Source: Schistosoma mansoni (lineage: Eukaryota; Platyhelminthes; Trematoda; Strigeidida; Schistosomatidae). Taken from it: DNA of 64,000 nucleotides. The stretch is taken from assembly GCF_000237925.1 (NCBI RefSeq), contig NC_031502.1, forward strand, positions 28,843,266-28,907,265, read 5' to 3'. This document shows, in pieces, positions 24,501 to 36,600 of the stretch. A model generated the notes under the pieces. It did not search any database. It was not told the DNA's origin and worked only from the letters and a program-made list of their open reading frames with translations. Both the position numbers and the translations under genes were made by a program. Within the stretch, counting starts at the first letter, position 1. Every line of letters begins with the position of its first letter.

Positions 24501-27500
24501 TGGATCTCAAAAATCTTTGTCACGAGCTTCTATAAATCAATTAATTTCTTTGTACTCTGTACGGTTTCAAGTAGTTAGTGTGAATTGACAGATGAATATA
24601 TTAAAGTAATAGTGCAAACAGATGAACAGTGATGACAAGGGGTGAAGTTAGTAGGATGTAACAAATATGATGAGAAAAATATACAGATATAGTTAGACTC
24701 CGTCCCAGGCGAAAGATGATACACCTTGGATATATAGACGATCATAAAATGGTCTTTTGAAGCTGTTTACCAAGAGCCTGGTTTCACACGAGCTGAGACC
24801 GACTAGTCGAGACGAAAAATGGAACCCTACGAAGGCTTGGTCTTTGCTGCGCAGTCTATCGAGGATCATCTCGTAGGATGCGATAGTAGGTTCCAGGTTA
24901 TATTTCCCATCAAGTTTACGTTATGTGTTTGTTATTTTGTACACCAAGTTTTTCCTTATTCCTCTGTATCCTAACCAGATACGTCCTAGATAGTTAGGTG
25001 TTTCCTCTTAGAGCTGTTCACTCTGTCCTATCACCCGCTCTCTTGCCCGAAAATTATGTGCATTTTGTAACACAATGTATTTTAATGTGCTGACTTTGAA
25101 CGTAATAAGTCTCTTATGTACTTATTCTGCATAGATTTTTAAGTGTGATACTGGACCTACTTCAGACCGAATACAACCTCATACAAATGGTAAGCTAACA
25201 TTTTCATCATTAACAGCATCCAAGAATTCATCTCACTCTAAGAAACTGTTATGTCTAGTGGTTCATTCCTTCTAATTTTGGAATCAGTAATTATCAGATT
25301 CCGATGCTCTGGTTAAACTCATCAAAGTAAAAACCCTGAGTATGAGAGAAAAAACAGCCTAGTCTTAGAAGTCACAATCTAATAAATAAATAGGAAGGTT
25401 CTCCTATTATGACTTGTTAATCTCTAGTAACAGAAGATAGATCATCTATCAATGAGTTGGAGAAATTTAGAAGGCGTCAGTCACAACCTCCATAACTGAT
25501 CAATGAACGTGACTTTGATAAATGAGGTAAAAACCTGACTTTCAAAAGCTTAAACTGCGAAGATTATCTGACCCTGATAAGAGACATGCCCACGATCTGC
25601 AGTTAGTGGGATCTGTCATCATTAAAGACATGTTCCCTTCCGTAAGCAGCACCTCCTGGTGCATCAGGATCTAGGTTTATAAAAAGATAACAAGTCATTA
25701 ATTACATTTGAACGGAAAAGGAGCCTCAATCTGTTTAAGTTCAGCCCATCCATCTTCCACCAATTTTCTTGCCAAAATTTCATCCTTAATGTTTCTGTTT
25801 TCTTCAAAACGTGCTCGTGCCAAGACAGCATGATAGTGATACTTCAAACTACCAAATCATAAGTAAAGAGAATCACAAATTTACACGTCTCGATGTTTCG
25901 CCTTCAAATCGTAAAGCACTGCTTTGTAAAGCTCACAAACTCTTTGTCCATGCGAGATAAGCCGAGTACGAAGATGTGGAGGTATCGTCGATACAGACAT
26001 CTCTGTAATGTACCGTCTACGTTATAACACGCGCGCGGGGATGAAATACCATTGGGACGGGATGACATCGAACGACTTCATTATGTCCGGTACTTGTGTA
26101 AACCAGATGGCTTTTCACACTTACTTCTTATTATTATTGTAGGCTCCTATGTTTTAAGTAGCTTCCATTGTAGGTAGAACAGACACTAGACTGTATAAAT
26201 CCATGTGAAGTTGACAGTAATTTGGGTAAATATCTATTTAATCCAGAACACTAATATTGCTGTGATCGACAGTTATCAGGTTATGGGCAGGAAAACCTGT
26301 TGATTTTGATATGAAAACTGCGAAAACTGAATATATAGTAGTGCAAAGACGAATCAAGAGAAGTAATTAGATTGGTTGGATCTCAAAAATCTTTGTCACG
26401 AGCTTCTATAAATCAATTAATTTCTTTGTACTCTGTACGGTTTCAAGTAGTTAGTGTGAATTGACAGATGAATATATTAAAGTAATAGTGCAAACAGATG
26501 AACAGTGATGACAAGGGGTGAAGTTAGTAGGATGTAACAAATATGATGAGAAAAATATACAGATATAGTTAGACTCCGTCCCAGGCGAAAGATGATACAC
26601 CTTGGATATATAGACGATCATAAAATGGTCTTTTGAAGCTGTTTACCAAGAGCCTGGTTTCACACGAGCTGAGACCGACTAGTCGAGACGAAAAATGGAA
26701 CCCTACGAAAGCTTGGTCTTTGCTGCGCAGTCTATCGAGGATCATCTCGTAGGATGCGATAGTAGGTTCCAGGTTATATTTCCCATCAAGTTTACGTTAT
26801 GTGTTTGTTATTTTGTACACCAAGTTTTTCCTTATTCCTCTGTATCCTAACCAGATACGTCCTAGATAGTTAGGTGTTTCCTCTTAGAGCTGTTCACTCT
26901 GTCCTATCACCCGCTCTCTTGCCCGAAAATTATGTGCATTTTGTAACACAATGTATTTTAATGTGCTGACTTTGAACGTAATAAGTCTCTTATGTACTTA
27001 TTCTGCATAGATTTTTAAGTGTGATACTGGACCTACTTCAGACCGAATACAACCTCATACAAATGGTAAGCTAACATTTTCATCATTAACAGCATCCAAG
27101 AATTTATCTCACTCTAAGAAACTGTTATGTCTAGTGGTTCATTCCTTCTAATTTTGGAATCAGTAATTATCAGATTCCGATGCTCTGGTTAAACTCATCA
27201 AAGTAAAAACCCTGAGTATGAGAGAAAAAACAGCCTAGTCTTAGAAGTCACAATCTAATAAATAAATAGGAAGGTTCTCCTATTATGACTTGTTAATCTC
27301 TAGTAACAGAAGATAGATCATCTATCAATGAGTTGGAGAAATTTAGAAGGCGTCAGTCACAACCTCCATAACTGATCAATGAACGTGACTTTGATAAATG
27401 AGGTAAAAACCTGACTTTCAAAAGCTTAAACTGCGAAGATTATCTGACCCTGATAAGAGACATGCCCACGATCTGCAGTTAGTGGGATCTGTCATCATTA

Positions 27501-29323
27501 AAGACATGTTCCCTTCCGTAAGCAGCACCTCCTGGTGCATCAGGATCTAGGTTTATAAAAAGATAACAAGTCATTAATTACATTTGAACGGAAAAGGAGC
27601 CTCAATCTGTTTAAGTTCAGCCCATCCATCTTCCACCAATTTTCTTGCCAAAATTTCATCCTTAATGTTTCTGTTTTCTTCAAAACGTGCTCGTGCCAAG
27701 ACAGCATGATAGCGATACTTCAAACTACCAAATCATAAGTAAAGAGAATCACAAATTTACACGTCTCGATGTTTCGCCTTCAAATCGTAAAGCACTGCTT
27801 TGTAAAGCTCACAAACTCTTTGTCCATGCGAGATAAGCCGAGTACGAAGATGTGGAGGTATCGTCGATACAGACATCTCTGTAATGTACCGTCTACGTTA
27901 TAACACGCGCGCGGGGATGAAATACCATTGGGACGGGATGACATCGAACGACTTCATTATGTCCGGTACTTGTGTAAACCAGATGGCTTTTCACACTTAC
28001 TTCTTATTATTATTGTAGGCTCCTATGTTTTAAGTAGCTTCCATTGTAGGTAGAACAGACACTAGACTGTATAAATCCATGTGAAGTTGACAGTAATTTG
28101 GGTAAATATCTATTTAATCCAGAACACTAATATTGCTGTGATCGACAGTTATCAGGTTATGGGCAGGAAAACCTGTTGATTTTGATATGAAAACTGCGAA
28201 AACTGAATATATAGTAGTGCAAAGACGAATCAAGAGAAGTAATTAGATTGGTTGGATCTCAAAAATCTTTGTCACGAGCTTCTATAAATCAATTAATTTC
28301 TTTGTACTCTGTACGGTTTCAAGTAGTTAGTGTGAATTGACAGATGAATATATTAAAGTAATAGTGCAAACAGATGAACAGTGATGACAAGGGGTGAAGT
28401 TAGTAGGATGTAACAAATATGATGAGAAAAATATACAGATATAGTTAGACTCCGTCCCAGGCGAAAGATGATACACCTTGGATATATAGACGATCATAAA
28501 ATGGTCTTTTGAAGCTGTTTACCAAGAGCCTGGTTTCACACGAGCTGAGACCGACTAGTCGAGACGAAAAATGGAACCCTACGAAGGCTTGGTCTTTGCT
28601 GCGCAGTCTATCGAGGATCATCTCGTAGGATGCGATAGTAGGTTCCAGGTTATATTTCCCATCAAGTTTACGTTATGTGTTTGTTATTTTGTACACCAAG
28701 TTTTTCCTTATTCCTCTGTATCCTAACCAGATACGTCCTAGATAGTTAGGTGTTTCCTCTTAGAGCTGTTCACTCTGTCCTATCACCCGCTCTCTTGCCC
28801 GAAAATTATGTGCATTTTGTAACACAATGTATTTTAATGTGCTGACTTTGAACGTAATAAGTCTCTTATGTACTTATTCTGCATAGATTTTTAAGTGTGA
28901 TACTGGACCTACTTCAGACCGAATACAACCTCATACAAATGGTAAGCTAACATTTTCATCATTAACAGCATCCAAGAATTTATCTCACTCTAAGAAACTG
29001 TTATGTCTAGTGGTTCATTCCTTCTAATTTTGGAATCAGTAATTATCAGATTCCGATGCTCTGGTTAAACTCATCAAAGTAAAAACCCTGAGTATGAGAG
29101 AAAAAACAGCCTAGTCTTAGAAGTCACAATCTAATAAATAAATAGGAAGGTTCTCCTATTATGACTTGTTAATCTCTAGTAACAGAAGATAGATCATCTA
29201 TCAATGAGTTGGAGAAATTTAGAAGGCGTCAGTCACAACCTCCATAACTGATCAATGAACGTGACTTTGATAAATGAGGTAAAAACCTGACTTTCAAAAG
29301 CTTAAACTGCGAAGATTATCTGA

Positions 29324-30448
29324 GACTTCGAAACATTTGCATCCTAGTATGCACTCAGGAGGTTCTATCTGTTAGATTTAAAGAACCGTAGAGGAAGACA
29401 TGTAAATTTGTTCGGCCACATGAATGCCAAACCAACTTCAGAAGAAACCTTAAAAAACCGTCATAAAAAAGCTCACTGTGTTCAATTATTAACCACATAT
29501 ATTCTGATTAAAAACCATCATGGAAAGTATGTCGTCCTATCCATGCAAAGTTTACTGCGGAGCATAAACATTTAGGATTAAGGTCTAATATCAGAATCAG
29601 TGAACCCATTTATGCTGCTACTATAATGGATCTAATATAATACTACCATCCTGCCATAATATGTCAACCTAATCTTTATGATCTTACGTTACAGTCATGT
29701 CATCCATCCTGACTTGTCTTGCGGTGAAGCTCAGAAGAACTCTGCCGTCAGAACCAGTCGTCGTAAATAAGTTCCCGTAGTACGTACTTTTGTAGATATC
29801 CAACATTGATGGCCTCATTTGTTTCACTGGGCACACCTCTATCTGTAAGCTCTAGGTCAAGAACTCACGTCAGACAAAAGTTTGGATATGCCATCCTCAG
29901 CATCTCTTACGACAACTAGCCTGCCTAAATTGGATGCACAATGGAATGTCAGCAGTCACTTAAATACATCTCCATCCCCTCATCCTCGACCTTTGGTTTT
30001 ATTGGCTCTATGATACTTGTATGTGATGTGCACCGGCAAAAGGTAAATATGCTCGATCACTGAATGTGGACAAATAAGCACCTAGCTTGCTGGCCACTAA
30101 ATATGCTATTTCCTTTCCCTTCATGGATTGCTAATACAGAATCACTGAATATGACTCCATATAACTGTGTCGAATAAAGTGCTAATTAGTGTTAACACTA
30201 TTCTCTATGCTGTGGCATGAATCCTGGGTCTGATATAAAGTGACAAGTATCATTATATTAATGTATTATCGTAGTATAACTGAGAGGAAGAAAATGTATG
30301 AACCCTTGATCATATCTGTATCAGTGAGACCTCTGGTGATCGTGTATATCAATAGGTATACTTTGACTTTATTACTTGCAGCGTTTCGTGTGTGTTTTTG
30401 TATATTGAGATATTCCCGTTTTGTTCTGGAAGTCTCTTATATCCCATA
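29324..30448. other. No recognised gene between array and Gypsy element
   Basis: Right of the array junction the sequence is unlike the unit and unlike the other repeats seen here. A plus open frame at 30240-30494 runs into the LTR and is not a gene. I see no splice-supported exon. Confidence 0.4.
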
Positions 30449-30452
30449 CTCC

Positions 30453-30809
30453 TGTAGTGACCGGCCAGTCTCGATAAGAACACGATTGGAATAACGGAAA
30501 CAATTATTATTATTGTAACCAATTGTACCAGAGATTGTTTTACTGTATTTGTTTAACTGTATCAGTTTCACTTCTTGTTCCGTTTTCCGCCTTGTTTGGT
30601 TCGAGCTTGCTCACGCACTGCTTATTCGCTTGTACTCTTTGGCACGTCTCGGTATTATTTCGATACCACGAGATCGCCAATAAATATACTTGATCTGGAC
30701 TAGTAAAGCCTTCTGATTTACGGGCTATCAAGGGAACCAAGTCGTTTTTGGACGCGTAATCGAATAGTAGTGGTGATCATAGTCCGTCCACGACTCGACA
30801 TCCACTACA
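30453..30809 (+). repeat. 5' LTR of Gypsy element
   Basis: Direct repeat of 357 bp with TG...CA ends, matching 35661-36017 at a constant offset of 5,208. It contains AATAAA (30679-30684), the likely polyadenylation signal. By reading I found no differences between the two LTRs. The 66-codon minus-strand frames inside both LTRs have identical translations, which supports this. Confidence 0.92.
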
Positions 30810-30811
30810 AC

Positions 30812-30829
30812 TGGTGAGCCGTATTTGGA
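30812..30829 (+). other. Putative primer-binding site
   Basis: TGGTGAGCCGTATTTGG starts two bases after the LTR end. A TGG start complementary to the CCA end of a tRNA is the standard arrangement. The tRNA species was not identified. Confidence 0.5.
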
Positions 30830-30985
30830 ACACGCAATACAGCTGGTAACCCAATCCATCGAGCACAAGTCAAACTTGGCCAATTCTCCAAACCAGATCA
30901 ATCCAGTGAGTCTATTTGTCTATCCATATCTGTTGCATATATTCGTATTGATATTTTTCAATATATAATATTTTGGCAACTTAAT

Positions 30986-31843
30986 ATGGTAGATAACGAT
31001 AAGAATAACATAAATATGATAGACTCCGAGATACAGGTTATCAGTTTTCGACCGGTTCCTTTCATCCCTCATGATCCAGAAGTCTGGTTCGCGGCACTGG
31101 AATCTCAATTTGAGATCCGCCGCATAACCAATCAAAGGCAGAAGTACGCCTACGCTTTGGAATCATTGCCCGGGGATCACCTAACCGCTGTCCGTGAGGT
31201 TGTCCTCAATCCGAACGTTTATGACCGTCTTAAGGATGCCATCCTTCGACATTTCCTCCCATCAAGAGAGGAACGATTGAGGACACTATTAGCACGTCAC
31301 CCTATGGGCGATGCTAAGCCGAGCCACCACCTAACGCGCCTGCAATCCCTTGCAGGAAACATGACAGCTGACTCTGAGATAGTCAAAGAGTTGTGGCTCG
31401 AAGCCTTAACAGTCAGTATCCAGCCAACCCTTACAGCTCTGCTCGAGGACACCCCGCTCAACAAGGTGGCCCTCATAGCGGATAAGATTCTAGCACGAGT
31501 TAACACCAAAGACGACTATTTGGTTGCTAGTACTTCCCGTTCTAACGTTGATCTCGATGCTAGACGACCTCCGGCTCATGGGGATAGGGACAGATGTATC
31601 CATACTCGTCTCAGTTTCCGAGACCGCGCAAATGTGCCAGCCCCCTACGCCCCCCGACCCAGGTCACAATCTCGTAAGGCCGTAACGACTCGCCCCAAGC
31701 GGGCACCTTCCAAGCCACGCCAGAAGGCGGTTTCGGAAGCGAGTCCAGGTTGGTGCTGGTTTCACCGTGCTTTCGGAGCCGGTGCCCGTCATTGTCGAGC
31801 TCCCTGCTCATACAAGGCGGGAAACTCCCCAGCCGGCAAGTAA
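30986..31843 (+). CDS. gag: Gypsy gag polyprotein
   Basis: The 285-codon frame starts about 175 bp after the 5' LTR. The central part (for example [17 protein letters not shown] and YALESLPGD) is typical of the capsid-like Gag of invertebrate Gypsy elements. A basic, proline-rich stretch follows, then a cysteine-histidine motif C-x2-H-x9-C-x3-C near residues 258-276, in the place of a nucleic-acid-binding zinc knuckle. Gag would form the particle that packages the element RNA. The stop at 31841-31843 lies 16 nt after a -1 slippery site, so pol is probably made by ribosomal frameshifting. The frame is undamaged. Confidence 0.88.
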   Translation: MVDNDKNNINMIDSEIQVISFRPVPFIPHDPEVWFAALESQFEIRRITNQRQKYAYALESLPGDHLTAVREVVLNPNVYDRLKDAILRHFLPSREERLRTLLARHPMGDAKPSHHLTRLQSLAGNMTADSEIVKELWLEALTVSIQPTLTALLEDTPLNKVALIADKILARVNTKDDYLVASTSRSNVDLDARRPPAHGDRDRCIHTRLSFRDRANVPAPYAPRPRSQSRKAVTTRPKRAPSKPRQKAVSEASPGWCWFHRAFGAGARHCRAPCSYKAGNSPAGK

Positions 31844-34800
31844 ATGCGGCCATACTCGCCGGCACTTCACCTCAGGTTGGCCGTTTATTTTACGTGCACG
31901 ATTATCGCACCAACGCTAGGTACCTTGTGGATACGGGTGCCCAAGTTTCTGTCGTACCTATCGGTAACAGTAAGTCTCAAGCCACTATGCTTCGACTACG
32001 CGCTGCGAATGGCTCAGTCATTCCCACCTATGGTACACGACAACTTACGGTCAACCTGAGCAACCGACGACAGTATCTGTGGACGTTCATCATTGCCGAT
32101 GTTCCCACAGCTATACTCGGTATCGATTTCCTACAGCACTATGAATTGCTAGTCGATTCACGTAGGCTGCAGCTAATTGATACTTCGTCGAACAGCAACT
32201 TTATGGGCTTTAAAGCCCACACAAACGCGTACCGAATCACAGGTGTATTTCATTCGCGTGACGATTTATTCCACGTTTTATTTCAGAAATTCCCCAAATT
32301 AACTAAACCTCTCGAGGAGACTCCATCGGTGACCAATCGTGTGGCACACCACATAGTCACCCGCGGACCACCAGTCACGGCAAGACCTCGCCGACTGGCA
32401 CCGGACAAATTAGCTTTCGCTAAACGTGAGTTTGACAATTTACTAGCTACTGGTATTATTCGTCCTTCTCACAGTCCTTGGGCCTCACCTCTCCACATGG
32501 TTCGAAAAAAGGATGGGGTTAGTTGGAGACCATGCGGAGACTACCGAGCGTTAAACACAGCTACACGTTTCGATAGCTATCCCATCCCCCACATACATGA
32601 CATCACGGCATCACTCAAGGGCACGACAATTTTTTCCAAGATCGATCTGGTACGAGCATATCACCAGATCCCAGTCGCTCTTGAAGATATAGAGAAAACT
32701 GCTATCACGACTCCTTTCGGTTTATTTGAGTTCCTACGAATGCCATTTGGATTACGGAATGCTGCTCAAACTTTCCAAAGGTTTATCGATAGCATTGTAC
32801 GAGACCTAGATTTTGTTCACGTCTAAATTGATGACCTGCTAATCGCATCATCAAACGTAGATGAACATTATCAACACCTGACGCTACTATTCCAGCGCCT
32901 TTCGGATAATGGAATAATAGTCAACCCCGACAAGTGTGAACTCGGGAAGAAGGAAATAAAATTCTTAGGTCATGTTATTAAGCATGAGGGTATTCTACCT
33001 TGTGAGGATAAAGTACGTACTATAATGGAGTACACTGTACCGTCCACACTCAAGGAACTGAAGGCATTTCTCGGTTTGGTCAACTTCTACCGACGCTTCA
33101 TTTCGCACGCGGCAGAACAGTTACGACCGTTAACCGATTTACTTCGCGGTAATCCACGCAAACTGGAATGGAACGACGCCGCACGTACTGCATTTTCAGA
33201 TATCAAAACGGCCCTAGCTCAAGCCATACTTCTCGTGCATCCTGACCCATCAGCCACGCTTAGTATAGCGGTTGATGCATCGGATTTCGCCATAGGAGCC
33301 GTTATGCAACAGAATATCTCCGGTAGTTGGCAGCCCCTCGAATTTTTCTCACGACGCCTCACTCCCACGGAGACGAGATATAGCGCTTTTGGTCGCGAAC
33401 TGCTAGCAGCCTACTGCGCCATCAAACATTTCCGGCACGCTGTAGAAGGTCGTAAGTTCATCTTATTCACCGACCATAAGCCCTTAACGTATGCTCTGCA
33501 TACCAAGTCTGACCGATACTCACCACGAGAGTGCAGACATTTGGACTATATCTCCCAGTTCACGACAGACCTTCGTCACGTCAAAGGCGAGTCGAACTGT
33601 GTTGCTGATGCTTTATCACGTATCCAACTTAATGCAGTTACTTTGCCAATGCTTGACCTACCTGCTATAGCCGCCGCCCAAGCAAACGATACTTCATGCA
33701 CGGAAGCACAACAGTCTACGTCCCTTCAGTGCCGGGAAGTACCCCTAGCTACTAGCTCAGGTACTATCCTATGCGATACTTCTACGGGCCTCCCTCGACC
33801 CATCGTACCCTCCGCTTATAGCCGTCTCGTCTTTGATGCCCTTCATGGTCTATCTCATCCTGGTATCGCAGCCACCCTACGCCTCATCGCTGCACGATAC
33901 GTCTGGCCGTCCATGAATAAAGATGTCCGTATGTGGGTAAAACAATGTTTACAATGTCAACGATCAAAAGTGCACAGGCACGTAGCTGCCCCTATTGGCA
34001 CTTTCGCTACGCCTGATGCTCGCTTCGATCACGTTCACATAGACATTGTAGGACCATTACCACCATCGCACGGGTATGATCACATACTCACATGCATTGA
34101 TCGTTTCACAAGATGGCCCGAAGCTATTCCCATCACGTCTATTACGGCGGAGACAGTCGCTCACCGCTTCGTAGGACGATGGATAGCTATGTACGGTTGT
34201 CCCTCGACTGTCACGACTGACCGAGGACAACAATTTGAGTCCGCATTATTCTCCTCACTAACACGGCTGCTTGGTACGGAACGCATACGCACTACCGCCT
34301 ACCATCCAGCATCAAACGGTTTAGTTGAGCGGTTTCATCGCCAACTTAAAAGTGCTCTTCGAGCACACGAAAACAACAATTGGTACGAAACCCTACCGCT
34401 CGTCCTCCTGGGAATCAGAACGAGTCTAAAGGCAGATATTCAATGTTCCGCCGCTGAACTTGTTTACGGCACGACATTGCGTCTGCCTGGGGAATTTTTC
34501 ACACCACGGAGCAGCACTAAGTTCGGCGAATCAGACTACGTTCAACGACTGTCTGCATTCATGCGAACACTGACTCCGGTGTCAACTCGTATACAACATC
34601 GACAGGTCGCTCTCCCTCGAGAGTTATCTACCTGTTCACATGTTTTCATACGAGTAGATTCGGTACGCAAACCTCTACAACAGCCTTATGAAGGACCTTT
34701 TCACGTGATTTCCCGTCACGAAAAGACCTTCAAGGTTGATCGACGTGGCCGCATCGAAACAGTCAGCATTGATCGTCTCAAGCCAGCACACGTCGATGAC

Positions 34801-35094
34801 AGTGTTATACCTGATAAGCCGAGACCCAATGTTAGACCCATCAGAGCTTCTAGCGGGATTTCTACATCTACTTCGGATCCCACGCTAGATGCACCTGAGA
34901 CCTCATTCTCACGTCCCAGTCAACAGCACGTGTCATCTGCCCCGTCTACGGACGAGACTTCCGTCTCACGTCCAGACCTGCAGACCACACCGCCCTTGAC
35001 TGAGGATGAGATTGCAGGCTCACGAGGTTCGAACGAGACTACCGTCTCACGTTCTGGTCGCCGAGTACGCTTACCCGTACGCTCTCGCGACTAA
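31750..35094 (+). pseudogene. pol: Gypsy pol polyprotein, interrupted by one stop
   Basis: The frame overlaps gag in the -1 frame. In order it carries an aspartic protease ([12 protein letters not shown]), reverse transcriptase ([31 protein letters not shown]), RNase H (SIAVDASDFAIGAVMQQ, TDHKPL), an HHCC zinc-binding integrase N-terminus (HPGIAATLRL...CLQCQRSK), the DDE core (HIDIVGPLPP, TTDRGQQFES, ASNGLVERFHRQLKSALRAH) and a C-terminal GPF module. The tail has spaced SRP motifs. A single TAA at 32824-32826 splits the frame just before IDD of the reverse transcriptase active-site motif; otherwise 1,100-odd codons are open. This copy should not make its own enzyme. Confidence 0.92.
31819..31863 (+). 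promoter_or_regulatory. -1 programmed frameshift signal (gag-pol)
   Basis: The heptamer G GGA AAC (31819-31825) is in phase with the gag codons, as a -1 slippery site requires. After six spacer bases GCCGGC (31832-31837) can pair with GCCGGC (31858-31863). The stem continues inward as AGT/ACT past one mismatch and closes a loop of about 12 bases. A -1 shift here leads exactly into the pol frame. This is the classic slippery site, spacer and stem arrangement. Confidence 0.75.
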
Positions 35095-35660
35095 CCTCAT
35101 GACCAACTGCGGATATAGTATAGGACCCTAACCCTATACTACACGAAAGCTACACTTTTCTCTTTTTCTTTCATTTTTTTGTTTACCCCGAGCCTACGCC
35201 TCTGACCATCGCTGTTCTGGTATCGTCGACTTTAGTCAATCTTGGCGAAAGCTGGCCTGATCACCCACGCTGTAGTCAACGCACTCAGTCGATCTCTCTG
35301 GCTCCAAATACGTATGGTATACATTTGGTCCCGAACATGGTTATCCTGGTCGCATCTGGTTCCTTGGCTCAATCTGGTTTCGCCCTACGTCTGCAGCGTT
35401 TCTGGTCCGGACCCCTACGAACGCAACCTTCAGATTCTGGATACAAACCACTCTGGTGTAGCATGCTAATCCAAACAATCAACACAGTACGTTCCTTCTG
35501 GTACCGTTCTACGTCAAAGACTTTTGGTGGCAACTCGAGGATCAACGATCACCTCCTGTTCTGCCAACGCCTTCGTCCTACAATTGCACGTTTCGCGATC
35601 AGTCCCACGAACGAAACCGCTACGTATCGAAAGTGTAAACCCTTTCTAGCGGGGGGCTCC
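35095..35660 (+). other. Gypsy 3' untranslated region and polypurine tract
   Basis: About 565 bp between pol and the 3' LTR have no conserved coding. Short frames at 35242-35469 and 35325-35702 show no known motif. A G-rich tract AGCGGGGGGCTCC (35648-35660) ends at the LTR and is the likely plus-strand primer. The bases CTCC also occur here just before the 3' LTR, so the exact LTR edge has a small ambiguity. Confidence 0.6.
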
Positions 35661-36017
35661 TGTAGTGACCGGCCAGTCTCGATAAGAACACGATTGGAAT
35701 AACGGAAACAATTATTATTATTGTAACCAATTGTACCAGAGATTGTTTTACTGTATTTGTTTAACTGTATCAGTTTCACTTCTTGTTCCGTTTTCCGCCT
35801 TGTTTGGTTCGAGCTTGCTCACGCACTGCTTATTCGCTTGTACTCTTTGGCACGTCTCGGTATTATTTCGATACCACGAGATCGCCAATAAATATACTTG
35901 ATCTGGACTAGTAAAGCCTTCTGATTTACGGGCTATCAAGGGAACCAAGTCGTTTTTGGACGCGTAATCGAATAGTAGTGGTGATCATAGTCCGTCCACG
36001 ACTCGACATCCACTACA
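35661..36017 (+). repeat. 3' LTR of Gypsy element
   Basis: This is the second copy of the 357-bp LTR, and I saw no difference from the 5' copy. It carries AATAAA at 35887-35892. It ends CTACA, followed by the flanking CTCC. Confidence 0.92.
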
Positions 36018-36021
36018 CTCC

Positions 36022-36600
36022 AATGCATCCTATTCTCTTATGACGGTTACGAAGTATGGCCATTTGGTGCTTGTAAGCCAAATACTACACTACGACAACA
36101 TCCATTCAGAGAAATTGCAGAAGATCCTACGGTCTACATAACCCAAACCCGCTAACACCATAAACCGTCCGCAAAACCCCGCACTAAAGAACTCTTCTAC
36201 AGAAGCCACATTCGAAGAACATAGCCACTTGATGACGACGGTCTGCCATCTCATCAACACCGTGGTAGAATTTAGCCTGTGAATCCCTATACAGTGTTCA
36301 CGAGACCACGTCCTCACTCTGCTGATAGTGAATAGAAACCAGGTCGCCACAGACGATCAAACGAGTGTTTGCCTGAACAACCAGAAAGGTATCTTATAAG
36401 CTATCCCTATCTTTCCGAAATTCGTATTACTTTATGCATATAACCGAATCTTCATGGCTGTTGACTTTATTCCTAAGACTGTTGTCAGAACGCCTTCCGT
36501 ACTGAGAATTTTGGAGAGTAACTTTCAGCCAAGGAAGCCTTCCCAAACCTCCCACCTCCAGCATCTGAATTTCGCTGTTCAACAGGCCTGAAAATATAGC
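36022..36600. other. No recognised feature
   Basis: Short minus-strand frames (36090-36350, 36427-36636) have no family resemblance. It may be older transposon sequence, since a Gypsy remnant begins directly after it. Confidence 0.35.

Larger units (their letters stand above)
13663..29323 (+). repeat. Tandem array, 8.35 copies of a 1,876-bp unit
   Basis: The landmark TGTACACCAAG recurs at 13681, 15557, 17433, 19310, 21186, 23062, 24938, 26814 and 28690. Spacing is 1,876 every time except once 1,877, from one extra A near 18,866. Copies differ by only a few substitutions over their whole length. No copy has a credible gene, and stops fall in all frames. The left edge abuts RTE sequence, and the first copy has a few private changes. 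The right end stops abruptly at 29323 in mid-unit. Each unit contains the roughly 240-bp segment also found at 9597-9836, a GC-rich ACACGCGCGCGGGG, and RNA-like hairpins. It may be satellite DNA, or a non-coding RNA repeat. Confidence 0.95.
30449..36021 (+). mobile_element. Near-complete Ty3/Gypsy LTR retrotransposon
   Basis: Two 357-bp LTRs (30453-30809 and 35661-36017) begin TGTAG and end CTACA. A four-base CTCC flanks both sides (30449-30452 and 36018-36021), a plausible target-site duplication. Inside are a primer-binding site, gag, and pol in the order protease, reverse transcriptase, RNase H, integrase (the Ty3/Gypsy order), and a G-rich tract before the 3' LTR. No envelope-like gene follows pol. 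The LTRs read the same throughout, so insertion was recent. One stop codon breaks pol. Confidence 0.93.

Noticed and set aside
13663-29323. CRISPR-like or gene-cluster array
   Set aside because: The repeat unit is 1,876 bp with no spacer pattern and no conserved coding frame, and the surroundings are clearly eukaryotic.
30540-30740. 66-codon minus-strand frame, repeated at 35748-35948
   Set aside because: It lies wholly inside the LTRs, so the duplication follows from LTR identity, and it has no domain.
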